A stretch of 64,000 bases of DNA, from positions 744,001 to 808,000 of the forward strand of contig NZ_CP007213.1 in NCBI RefSeq assembly GCF_001411805.1, read 5' to 3'. This document shows positions 34,497 to 46,900 of the stretch, in pieces; the first letter of the stretch is position 1, and the number at the start of each line of letters is the position of its first letter. A program made the translations under genes and the position numbers. Source of the DNA: Burkholderia plantarii (GTDB lineage: Bacteria; Pseudomonadota; Gammaproteobacteria; Burkholderiales; Burkholderiaceae). The notes beneath the pieces are model-generated. The model searched no databases and was not told the origin of the DNA. It was given only the letters and a program-made list of their open reading frames with translations.

Positions 34497-34510
34497 TGCA
34501 TGTATATGCA
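34497..34510. promoter_or_regulatory. TGCAT near-palindrome upstream of the polyyne operon
   Basis: TGCATGTATATGCA matches its own reverse complement at 12 of 14 positions and resembles the perfect palindrome in the ligase gene. Possible operator; inference only. Confidence 0.3.
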
Positions 34511-34561
34511 CGAATGTTTGATCAATAGAAAAATATTGTCAAGCGCTTTGCAACCAACTTA

Positions 34562-34579
34562 TCGATATTCCAATATCGA
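34562..34579. promoter_or_regulatory. 18-bp inverted repeat upstream of the polyyne operon
   Basis: TCGATATT, CC, AATATCGA: two perfect 8-bp arms with a two-base centre inside the most AT-rich part of the region. The symmetry suits a dimeric repressor or activator. Confidence 0.4.
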
Positions 34580-35016
34580 AAAGAAAATCGTCGCGCGCGG
34601 CGCGAAATGTTATCGGTAATCACAAAAAAGCGCCTGTCATTGCCGTGTATTAATTGGTTCATCGGGAATTGAATATCATCAGCTTTTTGGATTACGTCTG
34701 ATGATTGCACCGAATGATGGGACAGTTTCCACGGTGCCGCTGTCATGGAAAAGCGCGACACGCGGCGGGCGCGTGATGGGAAAGAGGGAGAAAGATGCTT
34801 GCGCACACAACTGGATCGGGTCGTGGCGTAGTCGTGATGCGTTTGAGGGGAGGGTGCCGGGCGCGAGGTGAGTCGATGCCTGTCGCGCCCGGCAGCCAGG
34901 CCGCCCGGTGCCGGCAGGGCGCCGCATTGCGCGGCGCGTGGGTGACGCGTGGGTGGCGTATGGACGGCGCGTGGGCGCCGCCGGCGCGATGATTCGCCGG
35001 GCCGCCGTGTGTACCG

Positions 35017-35529
35017 TCAGTTGCCGGGAATCGTGCCCTGCGCGACGCGCGGCACGTAGCCGGTCAGGTGCCAGCGGCCGTCGCTCTCGAGCCGGAAGCT
35101 GACCTTTTCGTAGACGACCTTGCCCGAGGTCTGCGTGGTCGCGTAGTCGACGTTCGCGTAGAGGCCGTCCGGCACGTCCTTCGCGCCGCTGTAGATGATC
35201 CGCGTGACGGCGGCCCAGCCACGGCTCTTGATCGCGCCCACGGCCTCGCGCGACATCCGCGTGTCGTCCGCGAAGCGCTTCGGATCGTAGCGCTGCTTGA
35301 CGAACGGCGCCGCGTCGTTCCACAGATCCTGATAGCGGCCCGCGTCGAGCAGTTGCAGCGCGTAGTCGGCGTCGCGCAGCAGTTCGTCGGCCGAGGTGCC
35401 GGAGTTGACGGGCGCCAGCGAGAGCGTCGGCGCGGCGGGGGCCGCCGGCGCCGGCGTCTGGGCTTGCGCGAGGCTCGCTGCGCCGGCGGCGACGCATGCG
35501 GCCGCGTATCGTGTCAGGGTCGATTTCAT
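35017..35529 (-). CDS. DUF4019-domain secreted protein
   Basis: A 170-residue protein with a signal peptide (MKSTLTRYAAACVAAGAASLAQA) and a Pro/Ala-rich linker. The DUF4019-like domain includes ALQLLDAGRYQDLWNDAAPF and ends WHLTGYVPRVAQGTIPGN. Likely periplasmic. The domain's role is not known. AGGAGG before the ATG is a strong ribosome site. It is the last gene after the adhesin and two DUF2827 genes, with a 51-base gap, so it may assist their function, for example as a periplasmic factor for the adhesin. Confidence 0.85.
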   Translation of the reverse strand: MKSTLTRYAAACVAAGAASLAQAQTPAPAAPAAPTLSLAPVNSGTSADELLRDADYALQLLDAGRYQDLWNDAAPFVKQRYDPKRFADDTRMSREAVGAIKSRGWAAVTRIIYSGAKDVPDGLYANVDYATTQTSGKVVYEKVSFRLESDGRWHLTGYVPRVAQGTIPGN

Positions 35530-35580
35530 GTGGCCTCCTGGCTCGTTCGAAGGGAGTGGGAGCGGCGGCAGGGCCGCGCG

Positions 35581-36732
35581 TCAGCGATAGACGGCGGCGA
35601 GCGCTTCGGTGTAGGCCGCGACGTTGTCCGGGTTGTAGATGTCGACCGAGTGCAGCAGGCGGGCGGCGTGCCCGCGATAGGCATCGAGGTTCGCGTCGTG
35701 CTCGCGAAACGCGCGCAGCAGCTGCCGGCCGCCTTCCTGGCAGTCGAAGTCCGGATAGTAGTAGCCGCATTCGCCGAGATAGGGCGAGTTGTGGACGAGC
35801 GGATAGCCGCCGTATAGCAGCTCGTAATAGAGGTAGTTCTGCGCGTTCTCCCACGTATGCGAGACCACCGCGTCGCCGTATTGCGACATGAACTCGTAGA
35901 TCGCGAAGCGGCCTTCGAAGCTCGCGAGGCTGTGATTGACGATGTCGAGGCTGCGCGCGAAATGCACGAAGGTGGTGTGGTCCTTCAGGTGCAGCGTGTT
36001 GCACACGCGCACGAACTCCACGAACGACGGCTGCGCGCGATAGGCTTCCTCGGCCACCAGCATCGGGATGATGCTCGTCTTCACCATGCAGATGTTCGGC
36101 TCGAACATCGCGATGCGCCAGCGCGACCGGCCCGGGCGATAGCCGAACGAGCGGCCTTCCTCGAGTGCGTCGCGCGCCTTGTCGAACAGCATCGGATGCC
36201 AGATGTGCGGAACGATCGTCACCTTCTGGCGCAGCCCCGTTTCGAGGTAGTGGCGGCACGAGTGCTCGAATTCCGGAATCGTCCAGACGCCGTCGTACCG
36301 CGCGCCCGAGAACAGGAAGCCCGACGGCTTGTCGAACATCGCGCGCTCGATGTCGATCACGTAGTCGTTGCCCACGCGCATCGTGACCACCTTGCCGCCG
36401 CGCTTGCGGAACACCGCGAGCCAGTCGGCGTTGAACAGTGCGCTCATCTCGATCAGCACGTCGCAGCGCGCCATCGCCTCGTCCATCGAGATCAGCGGCA
36501 CGTTCCATTCGTCCAGCATCATCTGCGGATCGGCCGGCTCGGTGCCGCCGCCGTTCACCATCACCGCCTCGGCCACCAGCGGCGACTGCCGCAGCAGCAG
36601 CACCAGCAGCAGGCAGTTCTGGAAGATGCCGTTTTCCCACAGCGACTGGCCCGCGCCGCGCACGTAAAGCGAGACGCCCACCACGAGACGCTTGCCGCCG
36701 TTCTGGACGTCACGGACGGGGATATCGGACAT
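35581..36732 (-). CDS. DUF2827 family protein, second in adhesin operon
   Basis: A 383-residue cytoplasmic-looking protein, a paralogue of the one encoded at 36755 and of the one at 13525. The shared blocks are WENGIFQNCLLL, VSHTWENAQNYLYYE, GGYPLVHNS and GYYYPDFD. GGAGA before the ATG at 36732 supports the start. The layout resembles GT-B glycosyltransferases, with two Rossmann-like halves; no experimental function is known to me. Placed 22 bases after its paralogue and downstream of a Ser/Thr-rich adhesin, it is a candidate modifier of that adhesin (inference). Confidence 0.87.
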   Translation of the reverse strand: MSDIPVRDVQNGGKRLVVGVSLYVRGAGQSLWENGIFQNCLLLVLLLRQSPLVAEAVMVNGGGTEPADPQMMLDEWNVPLISMDEAMARCDVLIEMSALFNADWLAVFRKRGGKVVTMRVGNDYVIDIERAMFDKPSGFLFSGARYDGVWTIPEFEHSCRHYLETGLRQKVTIVPHIWHPMLFDKARDALEEGRSFGYRPGRSRWRIAMFEPNICMVKTSIIPMLVAEEAYRAQPSFVEFVRVCNTLHLKDHTTFVHFARSLDIVNHSLASFEGRFAIYEFMSQYGDAVVSHTWENAQNYLYYELLYGGYPLVHNSPYLGECGYYYPDFDCQEGGRQLLRAFREHDANLDAYRGHAARLLHSVDIYNPDNVAAYTEALAAVYR

Positions 36733-36754
36733 GCAGGTTCTCCGCTGAAATCGG

Positions 36755-37900
36755 TCAGGCAAACAGGCGCTCGACGTAGGCGTCGAGGTTCGCCGGATTA
36801 TCGATCGAGACACGCCGCAGCATCGCGTCCGCCTTCTCGCGGTAGCCGGCCAGATTCGCGTCGTGTTCGCGCCACGCTTCCAGCAGCACGCGGCCGCCCG
36901 TGGCCGAATCGAATTCCGGGTAGTAGTAGCCGGCGTCGCCGAGCATCGGCGAATTGTGGATCAGCGGATAGCCGCCGTAGAGCGCGTCGTAGTAGAGGTA
37001 GTTCTGCGGGTTCTCCCACTGGTGCGAGATCACCGCGTCCACGTGCTGCGAGAGGAACGACGGCACCTCCACGCGCGGCTCGAAGGTGGCCTTGTGGTGG
37101 CGCACCAGGTCGAGGCTGTTCGCGAAGTGCAGGAAGGTGCGATGGTCCTTCATGTGCATCGTGTTGACCACGTACAGGTGCTGCACCGAGGCCGGCTCCG
37201 CGCGATAGCATTCCTCGGCCACCAGCATCGGGTAATGGCAGCTCTTGACCACCGAGATGTTCGGTTCGAGGATCGCCAGCCGCCACGCGCCGCGGCCCGG
37301 CTGGTAGCCGAAGCGGATGCCTTGGCCGGCGAGCGCCGCGATGCGCCGGTCGATGAAGCGCGGCGACCAGATGTGCGGCATCGAATGGACCGGCACGCGC
37401 ATCAGCGTGCGCAGTAGCGGCTTGGCCGTCTTGTCGTCCTTCGGCAGCATCCAGACTTCGTCGTAGGGGCCGCCGTTGAAGATGTGGCCCGAGGGCTGGT
37501 TGAAGATCGGCGTTTCGCAAAGGCCCGCGTAGACGTTGCCGACGAAGCACATGATCAGCTTCTTGCCGAGCGTCTTCATGTAGCGCAGCCAGTCCACCGG
37601 CAGCTGCGCGCCCATTTCGATCACCACGTCGAGCTCGTGCGAGACGTCGCGCGGATTCACCAGCGCGATGTCCAGATCGGCGAAATCGAGGCCGGCGGGG
37701 ATCTGCTGCGCGTCCCCGCCGTTCAGGAAGACGATCCGGGCGATGCGTCCGGACTGTTTGAGCATCATCGCGAGGAACGCGATGTTCTGATGGATGCCGT
37801 TTTCCCAGATCGCCTGGCCGTCCCTCGCGAACAGCGAGATCCCGACGGTCAGGCGTCTGTCATTGCCATGGCGTGGCGTGGCATGAGAAGTATCGATCAC
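36755..37900 (-). CDS. DUF2827 family protein, translationally coupled to the adhesin
   Basis: A 381-residue protein with the family blocks WENGIHQNIAFL, ISHQWENPQNYLYYD, GGYPLIHNS and GYYYPEFD. Its start codon is GTG, overlapping the adhesin stop in TGGTGATC, so ribosomes finishing the adhesin can restart on it. This dependence ties its production to the adhesin. No signal peptide is seen, so it would act in the cytoplasm before adhesin export. A glycosyltransferase role is inference from the fold-like character and the Ser/Thr-rich neighbour. Confidence 0.87.
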   Translation of the reverse strand: MIDTSHATPRHGNDRRLTVGISLFARDGQAIWENGIHQNIAFLAMMLKQSGRIARIVFLNGGDAQQIPAGLDFADLDIALVNPRDVSHELDVVIEMGAQLPVDWLRYMKTLGKKLIMCFVGNVYAGLCETPIFNQPSGHIFNGGPYDEVWMLPKDDKTAKPLLRTLMRVPVHSMPHIWSPRFIDRRIAALAGQGIRFGYQPGRGAWRLAILEPNISVVKSCHYPMLVAEECYRAEPASVQHLYVVNTMHMKDHRTFLHFANSLDLVRHHKATFEPRVEVPSFLSQHVDAVISHQWENPQNYLYYDALYGGYPLIHNSPMLGDAGYYYPEFDSATGGRVLLEAWREHDANLAGYREKADAMLRRVSIDNPANLDAYVERLFA

Positions 37901-40900
37901 CAGCTGTATCCATATCCGACACCATACGTCTTGTTTTGGCCCGAGACGCCGATGCCCAGTTTCAGAATGCCGTTGGTTGTCACGTGCGCGCTTGCGCCGA
38001 ATGCCATGCCCGATTGGCCCGCGAACCGCGCGACGCCGACCGCGACGTTGATCGTCTTGCCCGGTTCGACCTGCGGCAGCATCGTCAGCGCGGTGGCTGC
38101 GGCGATCCCCTGGCGCGCCATCGTGTCCGTCTGCTGCAGGGCTTGCTGGGTCTGCGTGAGTTGCGTACCCAGCGTGTTGATCTGGCTCTGCTGGCCGGCG
38201 AACGATTGTGACATAGAAGTCGACAGCGCACTCAACTGGTTGACGTTGACCGCGTCCGTGCCTTCCGTGCCCGGCGCCACGTTGGTGACCTGGCGCTGCT
38301 GCGTCGAGCTGCCCACCGACACCACGTTCGAGCGCCCGTCGTCGGTCGAGCCCTGGCCGAGCGCGACCGAGTTCGAGCCGGCCGTGACCGCCGGCGCCTG
38401 GGCGCCCGGCTTCGACATGTCCGCCGCGTAGCCGCCCGAGCTGAGCGAGCGCGTGGTGTTGTTGTCGGCTGCGGAAGACAGCGAGGCCACCGCGGTGCTG
38501 ACCGTGCCGAGCCCCGAGGACAGCGAGGCCACCGAGGTGTTGGTCGACGACAGGCTGGTGGACAGCGAGCCGAGGCCGGACGAGGTGGAGGTCGACAGCG
38601 ACGCCACGCTGCTGCTCGTCGTGGAGAGGCCGGTGGACAGCGAGCCGGTGGTCGTCGAGGTCGAGGTGGACAGCGACGCCACGCTGCTGGTGGTGGCCGA
38701 GGCGCCCGTGGACAGCGAGCCGACCGCCGTCGAGGTGGACGACGACAGCGAACTCATCGCCGTGGACGTCGAGGTGGACAGCGAGGCCACCGAGCTCGAC
38801 ATGGAGTTTGCCGCGTTGTTGATGCTGGTGGACAGCGAGGCCACCGCCGCGTTGGTCTGGAACAGCTGGCTGCCGTTCACCGCGTCGGTGCTCGTTGCGG
38901 AGACGCGGCCCGCCGCGAGGCCCGTCAACTGGCGCTCGAGGCCCGGGCCGCCGATGTTGAACGTGCCGACCGGGTTGTTGCCCGCGAAGCTGCCGAACGT
39001 CATGCCGCCGACCGTGGCCGAACCCACCGGCGTGGCCACGGTGGCGACCGAGCCGCTGCCGATCGCGATCGAGTTGTCGATGTTGGCGACCGCGTTCGGG
39101 CCGATCGCGACGCTGTCCACCCCGGTGGCGATCGAATCGAGGCCCGCCGAATTGGTGTGGAAGTACCTGGCGCCGCTCGAGTTGATGCTGTCGAGCGCGG
39201 CGCCGACGTTGTCGACGTTCGCCGTGGTGCCGTTCGCCTTGTAGGTCGTGTAGCTCGGCGGTGTGATCGTGCCGGTGGCCGGATCGTAGGTCGCGCCGCC
39301 GCCGAGCGCGGCCGCCATGCCGTTGCCGACCTTGCCCGACGAGTTCGCGATCGAGCTGACCGAGGTGGACAGCGAGCTGACGCTGGACGACGTGGACGTG
39401 GACAGCGACGTCAGGTTGCTGTTCGTCGTCACCAGGCCGGTGGAGAGCGAGCCGGTGATGGTGGAAAGCGACGAGATGCTGCTGGTGGTAGTCGACAGGC
39501 CGGTGGAGAGCGAGGCGACGTTGCTGTTGGTGGTGGCCAGGCCGGTGGACAGGGAGCCGACGCTGGTGGAAGTCGAGGACGACAGCGAGCTGACGTTGCT
39601 GTTCGTGGTCGAGAGGCCGGTGGATAGCGAACCGACGCTACTGGTGGTGGTGCTCAGTCCGCTCGACAGCGACGCGACGTTGCTGTTGGTCGACGACAGT
39701 CCGGTGGACAGTGAGCCGACACTGCTGGTGGTGGTGCTCAGGCCACTCGAGAGCGAAGTGACGCTGCTGTTCGTGGTCGAAAGACCGGTAGACAGCGATC
39801 CAACGCTGGTCGAAGTCGAGGACGACAGGGACGAAATGTTGCTGTTCGTCGTGGACAGACCCGATGAGAGGGATCCCACGCTACTGTTGGTGGCGCTCAG
39901 TCCGCTCGACAGCGAGGAGACATTGCTGTTGGTCGAAGACAATCCAGTGGACAGTGAGCCGACACTGCTGTTGGTGGTGCTCAGTCCGGTGGACAGCGAA
40001 GACACGTTGCTATTTGTCGTGGACAGCCCGGTCGATACCGACGACGACAACGAGCCGACATTGCTGTCGGTAGTGCTGAGGCCTGACGACAACGACGACA
40101 CGTTGCTGTTGGTTGTCGAGAGTCCAGTGGACAGCGAACCCGTTGCGGTGGAGAGCGACGAGACGCTGCTGTTGGTGGTGCTGAGGCCGGACGACAGCGA
40201 CGACACGTTGCTGTTTGTCGAAGACAGACCCGTGGACAGCGAGCCAACGCTGCTGTTGGTCGTGCTCAATCCGCTCGACAGCGACGTGACGCTGCTATTC
40301 GTGGTCGAAAGACCGGTAGACAGCGATCCGACAGTGGTCGAAGTCGAGGACGACAGCGACGAGATATTGCTGTTCGTCGTAGACAATCCGGTCGATACCG
40401 ACGACGACAACGAGCCGACGCTGCTATTGGTCGTGCTGAGGCCTGACGACAACGACGACACGTTGCTGTTCGTGGTCGAGAGGCCAGTGGATAGCGAACC
40501 GACGCTACTGTTGGTGGCGCTCAGTCCGCTCGAAAGCGACGTGACGCTGCTATTCGTGGTCGAAAGACCGGTAGATAGCGATCCGACGCTGGTCGAAGTC
40601 GAGGACGACAGAGACGAAACGTTGCTGTTCGTCGTGGACAGACCCGATGAGAGGGATCCCACGCTACTGTTGGTGGTACTCAGCCCGGTGGACAGCGAAG
40701 ACACGTTGCTATTTGTCGTGGATAGCCCGGTCGATACCGACGACGACAACGAGCCGACATTGCTGTCGGTAGTGCTGAGGCCCGACGACAACGACGAAAC
40801 GTTGCTGTTCGTGGACGAGAGGCCAGTGGACAGAGAACCGACGCTACTGTTGGTGGTGCTCAATCCGCTCGACAGCGACGTGACACTGCTATTCGTGGTC

Positions 40901-43900
40901 GAAAGACCGGTAGACAGCGATTCAACGCTGGTCGAAGTCGAGGACGACAAAGACGAGACGTTGCTATTGGTGCTTGAAAGCCCCGTAGACAATGAACCGA
41001 CGCTACTGTTCGCGGTGCTGAGGCCGGACGACAGCGACGTGACATTGCTGTTGGTCGAAGACAGTCCGGTCGACAGCGAGCCAACACTGCTGTTGGTGGT
41101 ACTCAAACCACTCGACAGCGAGGTGACGCTGCTACTCGTGGTCGAAAGACCGGTGGACAGAGATTCAACGCTGGTGGAAGTCGAGGACGACAGTGAACCA
41201 ACGCTGCTGTTGGTGCTGCTGAGGCCAGAGGACAGCGACGAGACGTTGCTGTTTGTTGTCGAAAGCCCAGTCGACAACGATCCGACGCTGCTATTGGTCG
41301 TGCTGAGGCCTGAGGATAGCGACGACACATTGCTGTTGGTCGTCGAGAGTCCAGTCGACAGCGAATCCGTGGCGGTAGAGAGCGACGAGACGTTACTGTT
41401 GGTAGTGCTGAGGCCACTCGACAGCGAAGTGACGTTGCTGTTGGTGGTCGAGAGGCCGGTGGACAGCGAGCCGACGTTACTGTTGGTCGTACTGAGACCG
41501 GACGATAGCGACGAGACATTGCTGTTGGTCGTGGACAGGCCGGTGGACACCGACGATGACAGCGAACCGACACTGCTGTTGGTGGTGCTCAAGCCGCTCG
41601 ACAGTGAAGAAACGTTGCTATTGGCCGTCGAAAGGCCGGTGGACAACGAGCCAACACTGGTCGACGTCGAAGACGACAGCGATGAGACATTGCTGTTGGC
41701 CGTCGACAATCCGGACGACACCGACGAGGATAGCGAACCGACATTGCTGTTTGTGGTCGATAGGCCCGTCGACAGGGATCCAACGCTGCTATTGGTGGTG
41801 CTCAACCCGCTCGACAACGAAGTGACGTTGCTGTTCGTGGTCGAGAGGCCGGTAGACAACGAGCCAACGCTGCTGTTGGTCGTGCTCAGCCCGCTCGACA
41901 GCGACGTAACGTTGCTGTTGGCCGTCGAAAGGCCAGTGGACAACGAGCCAACACTGGTCGATGTCGAAGACGACAACGACGAAACATTGCTGTTCGTTGT
42001 TGATAGGCCAGTAGAGAGTGAACCAACATTGCTGTTGGTGGTCGAGAGCCCTGTGGACAGCGAGCCAAGATTGCTGTTGGTGGTGCTCAGCCCGCTGGAT
42101 AGCGACGAGACATTGCTGTTGGTCGTCGACAAGCCGGTGGACACCGACGAAGACAGCGAGGTGACGTTGCTGTTGGTCGTCGAGAGTCCGGTGGAAAGCG
42201 ACCCGACGCTGGTCGAAGTTGACGACGACAGCGACGAGACGTTGCTATTGGTAGTGCTTAGCCCGCTGGAAAGAGACGACACATTGCTGTTGGTCGTCGA
42301 CAAGCCGGTGGACACTGACGAAGACAGCGAAGTGACGTTGCTGTTTGTGGTGCTCAGACCGGACGACAGCGACGAAACATTGCTATTGGTCGTGGACAGT
42401 CCCGTCGACACGGAAGAGGACAGCGAGCCGACATTGCTATTGGTCGTGCTCAGGCCGCTCGACAATGATGTGACATTGCTGTTCGTGGTGGACAGCCCGG
42501 TGGACAGGGAGCCAACGCTGGTTGACGTCGATGACGACAGCGAAGAGACGTTGCTATTAGTCGTCGAGAGGCCGGTGGACAACGAACCGACGCTCGTAGA
42601 AGTTGATGACGACAGCGATGTGATGTTGCTATTCGCCGTGGAAAGACCGGTGGATAGCGAACCCACGCTGGTCGAGGTCGAGGACGACAGCGACGAGACG
42701 TTGCTGTTGGTGGTGCTCAACCCCGACGACAAGGACGAGACGTTGCTGTTGGTTGTCGAGAGCCCCGTCGACAGCGAGTCGACGTTGCTATTGGTTGTGC
42801 TGAGACCCGAGGACAGCGACGTGACGTTGCTATTTGTGGAACTGAGTCCACTGGACAGCGAGGCGACACTGCTGTTGGTCGTACTCAGTCCCGACGACAG
42901 CGACGAGACGTTGCTATTCGTCGTCGAAAGCCCGGAGGAAAGCGAGGCGACGCTGGTCGAAGCGGAGGACGAGAGCGACGAGACGTTGCTGTTCGTGGTC
43001 GAGAGCCCCGTGGACAGCGAACCGACGCTGGTCGAAGTCGAGGACGATAGCGACGAGACCGTGCTGTTGGTGGAACTGAGGCCGGTTGAAAGTGATCCGA
43101 TACCTGTCGAGAGCGAGCCGACGCCTGTCGACAGGGAGCCAATGCTTGTCGAAAGCGAGCTGATGCCGGTCGATGCCGAGGACGACAGCGAAGTGACATT
43201 GCTGTTTGTTGTCGAAAGCCCGGTGGACAATGAACCCACGCTGGTTGAGGTCGACGAGGACAACGATGAGACGTTGCTATTGGTCGTACTCAATCCCGAC
43301 GACAGCGACGAGACATTGCTGTTGGTCGTCGATAGTCCGGTCGAGAGCGATCCGACGCTGGTCGAGGTCGAGGACGACAATGACGAGACGTTGCTGTTCG
43401 TGGTCGAGAGCCCGGTGGACAGCGAACCGACGCTGGTCGAAGTCGAGGACGATAGCGACGAGACCGTGCTGTTGGTGGAACTGAGGCCGGTTGAAAGTGA
43501 GCCGATACCTGTCGAGAGTGAGCCGACGCCTGTCGACAAGGAGCCGATGCTTGTCGAGAGCGAGCTGATGCCGGTCGATGCCGAGGACGACAGCGAAGTA
43601 ACATTGCTGTTTGTTGTCGAAAGCCCGCTGGACAATGAATCCACGCTGGTCGAAGTCGAGGACGACAGCGACGTGATCGTGCTGTTGGTGGAACTGAGGC
43701 CGGTCGACAGTGAACCGATGCCGGTCGACGTGGAAGACGACAACGATGTGACGTTGCTATTGGTCGTCGCGAGCCCGGTGGACAGCGATCCGACGCTGGT
43801 CGAGGTCGAGGACGAGAGCGACGAGACATTGCTGTTGGTGGTGCTCAGCCCTGACGACAAAGACGAGACATTACTGTTCGTCGTGGAAAGACCCGTGGAG

Positions 43901-46900
43901 AGCGAGCCCACACTAGTCGAGGTCGAAGAGGACAGCGACGAGACATTGCTGTTCGTAGTGCTGAGCCCGCTCGACAGCGACGTGACGCCAGACGACAAGG
44001 ACGAAACAGAGCTAGTTGTTGATGAGAGCCCGGACGAGAGCGAAGAAACGCTGCTGTTTGTCGAGGAAAGTCCTGCCGACAGTGACGTCACGCTGCTGTT
44101 TGTGGTTGATAGTCCAGTGGACAGCGAGCCGATGCCGGTCGATGTTGATGAAGACAGCGACGCGACGTTGCTGTTCGTGCTGGCTAGGCCGGTAGACAGG
44201 GATCCGACACTTGTCGACGTCGATGTGGACAGCGACGAGACATTGCTGTTGGTCGTCGACAACCCGGTCGATACCGAAGAAGACAGCGACGTGACGTTGC
44301 TGTTGGTCGTCGAGAGTCCAGTGGAAAGCGAGCCAACGCTGGTCGAGGTCGAAGACGACAGCGACGAGACGTTGCTGTTGGTCGTCGACAGGCCAGTCGA
44401 CACCGAAGAAGATAGCGAAGTGACGTTGCTGTTCGTTGTCGAGAGTCCAGTGGAAAGCGAGCCAACGCTGGTCGAAGTCGAAGAGGACAGCGACGAGATA
44501 TTGCTGTTGGTCGTCGACAGGCCAGTCGACACCGAAGAAGACAGCGAAGCGACGTTGCTGTTCGTTGTCGAGAGTCCAGTGGAAAGCGAGCCAACGCTGG
44601 TCGAGGTCGAAGACGACAGCGACGAGACGTTGCTGTTGGTCGTCGACAGGCCAGTCGATACTGAAGAAGACAGCGAAGTGACGTTGCTGTTCGTGGTGGC
44701 CAGGCCAGTGGAAAGCGAGCCAACGCTGGTCGAAGTCGACGAAGACAGCGACGAGACGTTGCTATTGGTGGTGCTAAGCCCGCTGGATAGCGACGTAACG
44801 CCGGACGATAGTGACGAAATCGAACTGGTCGTCGTGGAGAGCCCTGACGACAGTGAAGACACGTTGCTGTTTGTAGTCGAAAGGCCAGTGGAGAGCGAGC
44901 CGACGCTGGTCGAAGCCGACGTTGATAGCGACGAGACGTTGCTGTTGGCGGTGCTGAGTCCGGTCGACAACGATGCGGCACTGGTGGAAAGCGAACCAAT
45001 ACTGGTTGATGTCGACGAGGAAAGCGATGCGACATTGCTGTTCGTTGACGAAAGTCCAGACGACAACGATGTCACGTTGCTGTTAACGGTCGACAGCCCC
45101 GTGGAAAGTGACCCGACGCTGGTTGAAGTCGAAGACGACAGCGAGCCGACGCTGCTATTCGTAGTCGACAGGCCGGACGAGAGCGAGGTCACCGAGCTGC
45201 TCGCGGTCGAGAGCCCGGTGGAGAGCGAACCCACACTGGTCGAAGTCGACGACGACAGCGAACCGACGCTGCTGTTGGTGGTCGACAGGCCGGACGAAAG
45301 CGAAGTCACCGAACTGCTCGTGGTCGACAAGCCGGTGGACAGCGACGCCACGCTGGTCGAGGTGGACGACGACAGCGAAGAGACGTTGCTATTGGTCGTG
45401 CTGAGTCCACTGGACAGCGATGCGGCGCCAGTCGACAGGGACGAAATGGAACTGCTCGTCGTGGAGATGCCGGAAGACAGCGACGCCACGTTACTGTTGG
45501 TCGTCGAGAGTCCGGTGGAGAGCGATCCCACGCTGGTTGAAGTCGACGACGACAGCGATGAGACATTACTGTTGGTGGTCGACAAGCCGCTGGAAATCGA
45601 GGTCACGCCAGTCGAAAGCGACGAAACAGTGCTGTTGGTGGTCGAAAGTCCAGTTGAGAGTGAGCCGACACTGCTGTTCGTCGTCGACAAGCCGGTCGAA
45701 ATCGAACCGACGCTTGTCGAAGCCGAAGACGAGAGTGAGGAGACGTTGCTATTGGTCGTGCTGAGTCCACTGGACAGTGACGCAGCACCAGTCGACAGCG
45801 ACGAAATGGAACTGCTCGTCGTGGAGATGCCGGAGGAAAGCGACGCCACGTTGCTATTGGTAGTCGACAGTCCGGTGGAAAGCGACCCGACGCTCGTCGA
45901 AGTTGACGACGAGAGTGAAGAGACATTGCTATTGGTCGTACTGAGGCCGCTCGACAACGATGTCACGCCAGACGACAGCGACGAAATGGAGCTGGTCGTC
46001 GTGGAGATGCCGGAGGAAAGCGACGCCACGTTGCTATTGGTAGTCGACAGTCCGGTGGACAGCGACCCGACGCTCGTTGAAGTCGACGACGACAGCGAAC
46101 CGACGCTGCTATTGGTGGTCGACAGGCCGGACGAAAGCGAGGTCACCGAGCTGCTCGTGGTCGAAAGTCCGGTGGACAGTGATCCCACGCTGGTCGAGGT
46201 CGACGATGATAGCGAAAAGACGTTGCTATTGGTCGTGCTGAGTCCACTGGACAGCGATGCGGCGCCAGTCGACAACGACGAAATGGAACTGCTCGTCGTG
46301 GAGATGCCGGAAGACAGCGACGCCACGTTACTGTTGGTCGTCGAGAGTCCGGTGGAGAGCGAACCCACGCTGGTTGAAGTCGACGACGACAGCGAGCCGA
46401 CGCTGCTGTTCGTAGTCGACAGGCCGGACGAGAGCGAGGTCACCGAACTGCTCGCGGTCGAGAGTCCGGTGGAAAGCGATCCCACACTGGTCGAAGTCGA
46501 CGACGACAGCGATGAGACATTACTGTTGGTGGTCGACAAGCCACTGGAAATCGAGGTTACGCCAGTCGAAAGCGACGAAACAGTGCTGTTGGTGGTCGAA
46601 AGTCCAGTTGAGAGTGAGCCGACGCTGCTGTTCGTCGTCGACAAGCCGGTCGAAATCGAACCGACGCTGCTGTTGGTGGTCGACAGGCCGGACGAAAGCG
46701 AGGTCACCGAGCTGCTCGTGGTCGACAAGCCGGTGGACAGTGATCCCACGCTGGTCGAGGTCGACGATGATAGCGACAAGACATTGCTATTGGTCGTGCT
46801 GAGTCCACTGGACAGCGATGCGGCGCCAGTCGACAGGGACGAAATGGAACTGCTCGTCGTGGAGATGCCGGAAGACAGCGATGCCACGTTGCTGTTGGTC

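Larger units (their letters stand above)
33936..35016. other. AT-rich gene-free region upstream of the polyyne operon
   Basis: Clearly lower in GC than the flanking genes, especially 34020-34160 and 34500-34720. The open frames are short, without ribosome sites, and protein-unlike. It should contain the promoter of the acyl-AMP ligase operon. It holds two palindromic elements (34497-34510 and 34562-34579). The end of the adhesin operon (DUF4019 stop) borders it on the right. Confidence 0.5.
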
